From NCBI GenBank assembly GCA_035353175.1, contig DAOPZC010000006.1:62001-126000 (forward strand): a stretch of DNA of 64,000 nt, given 5' to 3'. The translations under genes were made by a program, and so were the position numbers. The notes under the pieces are model-generated. The model worked only from the letters and a program-made list of their open reading frames with translations, was not told where the DNA came from and did not search any database. This document shows, piece by piece, positions 62,115 to 64,000 of this stretch (within the stretch, counting starts at the first letter, position 1; every line of letters starts with the position of its first letter). Source of the DNA: DAOPZC01 sp035353175 (lineage in GTDB: Bacteria > Verrucomicrobiota > Kiritimatiellia > RFP12 > UBA1067).

Positions 62115-62461
62115 GGTGCTGGTACACTGGAAAACAAGCCTTGAGGCGCTGGCCGAAAACTGCGCAGGACAGGTCCAAATGGACGGTGGACGGCGTTCAC
62201 TTGAATTGGTCAGGCGGTGGCCTATTGAGGTCAGTGGCACTGCGTATCTCGGGTCGTGAGTGAGCTGTGAAAGAGGTCTTGAAGAAGGTTAGAAACGTGC
62301 CGACCAACTTGCTTGCGGCTTGCGCTTGCTTCGCTCATTATGTTTGCGGGTGCAGGGAAAATGGACTACATTGCGCACTGGTATCCGGCGCTTTCTGGTC
62401 GAAGGCCGGATCTGAGACGTTTCGCGAGGGAGATGGAAGTCGCGTAAGCAAGGAGAGTCCT

Positions 62462-64000
62462 GTGAACGCCATCGTCACAAGAACAGCACGTGTGGTTTTG
62501 CTAGCACTTTTCTGCGCCATGATGTCGGTTGCGATGGCGCGGGAGGTGGCGCCCCTTCCCGCGAAAGCGGTGCCGCGTGCTTTTCCGGGGGCTGAAGGTT
62601 ACGGCTCGGTCGCGGTTGGCGGTCGTGGCGGAAAGGTGCTTGCCGTCACGAATCTGAACGGATCGGGGCCGGGGAGCTTGCGCGAGGCAGTAGAGGCACG
62701 AGGCCCGAGGATCGTGGTGTTCCGGGTCTCCGGAACGGTTGAGGGGAGCTTCAAGATCAAGAACGACTTCATCACCATCGCCGGACAGACGGCTTCGGGT
62801 GATGGGATCTGCATCAAGGGGAGCCTTGCGATCGATGCCAGTGACGTGATCATTCGGTACATCCGTGTCCGGCCCGACCCATCTGCGGGTGAAGTGGATG
62901 CCATTACGGGAAGGGGCAAAAGGAATATCATCCTTGACCATGTTTCGGCCAGTTGGAGCAGCGATGAGGTGCTCTCTCTCTACCGGAATGAGAACGTCAC
63001 CATACAGTGGTGCCTGATTTCGGAGGCCTGTATCAAGATGGTTGACGGCAAGGACACGGGGCACCGGTTCGGCGGCATTTGGGGCAACAGCCGCGGCACT
63101 TACCACCACAACTTGTTCGCGCACAACGACAGCCGGAACCCCCGCTGGGCGTCGGGATCGAAGTTCAACGATTACCGGAACAACGTGATTTACAACTGGG
63201 GCTACAACAGCTGCTACGGCGGCGGCGCGGTCGCGGACAGCGATCCCAGCCTGAACTTCTCCACGTTCAACATGGTCGCGAATTACTACAAGCCGGGTCC
63301 GGCCACTCGCGACAACGTGAGACGGCGCATCGCCGCGCCTGTTGACGCTGGCGGCGTCGGGAGCTGGTATGTAGCCGACAACGTGGTGGAAGGCTTTCCT
63401 GAAGTCACGGCAGATAACTGGAAGGGGATCGACGGCGGCCAATACAAAAGGCTGGAGAAGCCTTGGGACGCGATGCCGATCCGGCAGGAAACGGCGGAAG
63501 AGGCCCTTCGCTCGGTGCTCGAGCGCGCAGGCTGCTCGCGGCCGTACCGTGACGCCGTCGATCGCCGGGTCATCGGAGACGTGCGCGCCGGAACGGCGTC
63601 CTGCGGAAGCAAAGGCATGATAGCCACCCCTGCGGATGTCGGAGGCTGGCCGGTGCTTAGAAGCGAGGCGGCCCCGGCGGACTCCGATCAGGATGGCATG
63701 CCGGACAGGTGGGAAACGGATCACGGGTTGGATCCCGGCGATCCCTCCGACGGCGCCAAGGACCGCGACGGCGACGGCTACACGAACGTGGAAGAGTTTC
63801 TGAACGCCACACCCGCCGAAAGAAGGACCATCCGGTGGGACCGCTCGGATGATTTCAACGGGAACGCTGTCGACTGGCGGAAATGGAACAAGGCGCCGGA
63901 AAACTTCGGCGCATGGATCTGGGACAATGAGGCCAACGTGTCCGTTTCAAACGGAGTTCTTATCATTACAGCCCGATACGTTTCGCCAGCGGACAAGTTA
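62462..64000 (+). CDS. Secreted pectate-lyase-like / GH16 fusion (runs off the window)
   Basis: A 513-codon partial gene, open to the last base. The start is GTG at 62462 with AAGGAG seven bases upstream and a signal peptide (about 1-26). A parallel beta-helix lyase-like domain covers about 40-380 (FPGAEGYGSVAVGGRGG, GPGSLREAVE, DFITIAGQTASGDG, RNIILDHVSASWSSDE). A calcium-loop linker DSDQDGMPDRWETDHGLDP follows at about 408-445. From about 462 a GH16-type start is visible (DDFNGNAVDWRKWNKAP..NVSVSNGVLIITA). It is divergent from the coupled hydrolase operon and probably belongs to the same galactan-degradation locus. Confidence 0.82.
   Translation, partial: MNAIVTRTARVVLLALFCAMMSVAMAREVAPLPAKAVPRAFPGAEGYGSVAVGGRGGKVLAVTNLNGSGPGSLREAVEARGPRIVVFRVSGTVEGSFKIKNDFITIAGQTASGDGICIKGSLAIDASDVIIRYIRVRPDPSAGEVDAITGRGKRNIILDHVSASWSSDEVLSLYRNENVTIQWCLISEACIKMVDGKDTGHRFGGIWGNSRGTYHHNLFAHNDSRNPRWASGSKFNDYRNNVIYNWGYNSCYGGGAVADSDPSLNFSTFNMVANYYKPGPATRDNVRRRIAAPVDAGGVGSWYVADNVVEGFPEVTADNWKGIDGGQYKRLEKPWDAMPIRQETAEEALRSVLERAGCSRPYRDAVDRRVIGDVRAGTASCGSKGMIATPADVGGWPVLRSEAAPADSDQDGMPDRWETDHGLDPGDPSDGAKDRDGDGYTNVEEFLNATPAERRTIRWDRSDDFNGNAVDWRKWNKAPENFGAWIWDNEANVSVSNGVLIITARYVSPADKL

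Overview
The window looks like a chromosomal segment of a GC-rich, Gram-negative member of the PVC superphylum, most like Kiritimatiellota or Verrucomicrobiota. This is inferred from gene content, not from a search. The content is dominated by long secreted carbohydrate-active proteins (PL8 lyase, GH16, GH117, CotH/lamin-tail, DUF1080, SGNH hydrolase), a sulfatase, thrombospondin-3-like calcium repeats, and a recurrent ~60-residue module built around ATNL....W...FYR-type motifs. Outer-membrane functions are present: OmpA, an LptF/G-type permease, an RND pump and a fragment that looks like a lipid A acyltransferase.

Layout. 1-9.4 kb: a small immunity-like ORF, an IS66 transposase tail, a 1447-aa PL8 lyase, a Tat-exported Cys-rich protein, ppnP with a small membrane protein, an SGNH hydrolase, a coiled-coil periplasmic protein and a class II aldolase-like protein. 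9.6-21.5 kb: a four-gene operon that looks like a c-di-GMP-controlled exopolysaccharide synthesis and export machine. It has a PilZ-GT2 synthase, a PgaB-like protein with its deacetylase motifs destroyed, a 1534-aa TPR/deacetylase-like/beta-barrel fusion, and a lamin-tail/CotH protein. 21.5-30.3 kb: a DUF1080 protein, a CBM2-like NodB deacetylase, a beta-helix protein, a PAS-GGDEF-HD-GYP protein, a SUMF1-fold protein and a REC-HD-GYP regulator, so two c-di-GMP enzymes sit close to the exopolysaccharide operon.

30.6-38.2 kb: a probable integrated island. It starts with a tRNA-like 3' end and an adjacent tyrosine integrase, followed by an AbiE-like toxin-antitoxin pair, a 5'-truncated type III restriction helicase and an Abi_2 abortive-infection protein. 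38.2-50.6 kb: envelope genes (LptF/G-type permease, OmpA, a three-gene lipid or glycan modification operon, and an RND tripartite efflux operon with a VTT-domain protein).

50.6-64 kb: two exact 259-bp direct repeats (R2, R3) bracket a 4.7-kb segment carrying one 1424-aa secreted repeat protein. A diverged third copy (R1) lies at 34.4 kb. All three copies sit at gene-truncation breakpoints. To the right lies a tightly coupled operon for red-algal sulfated galactan: two paralogous putative glycoside hydrolases, GH117, and a GH16-sulfatase fusion whose 3' end is cut by R3. A divergent pectate-lyase-like/GH16 fusion runs off the window end.

The strongest candidates for undescribed biology are the R-element system and the exopolysaccharide machine with two pseudo-deacetylase domains. 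The paralogous hydrolase pair and the GH16-sulfatase fusion come next.
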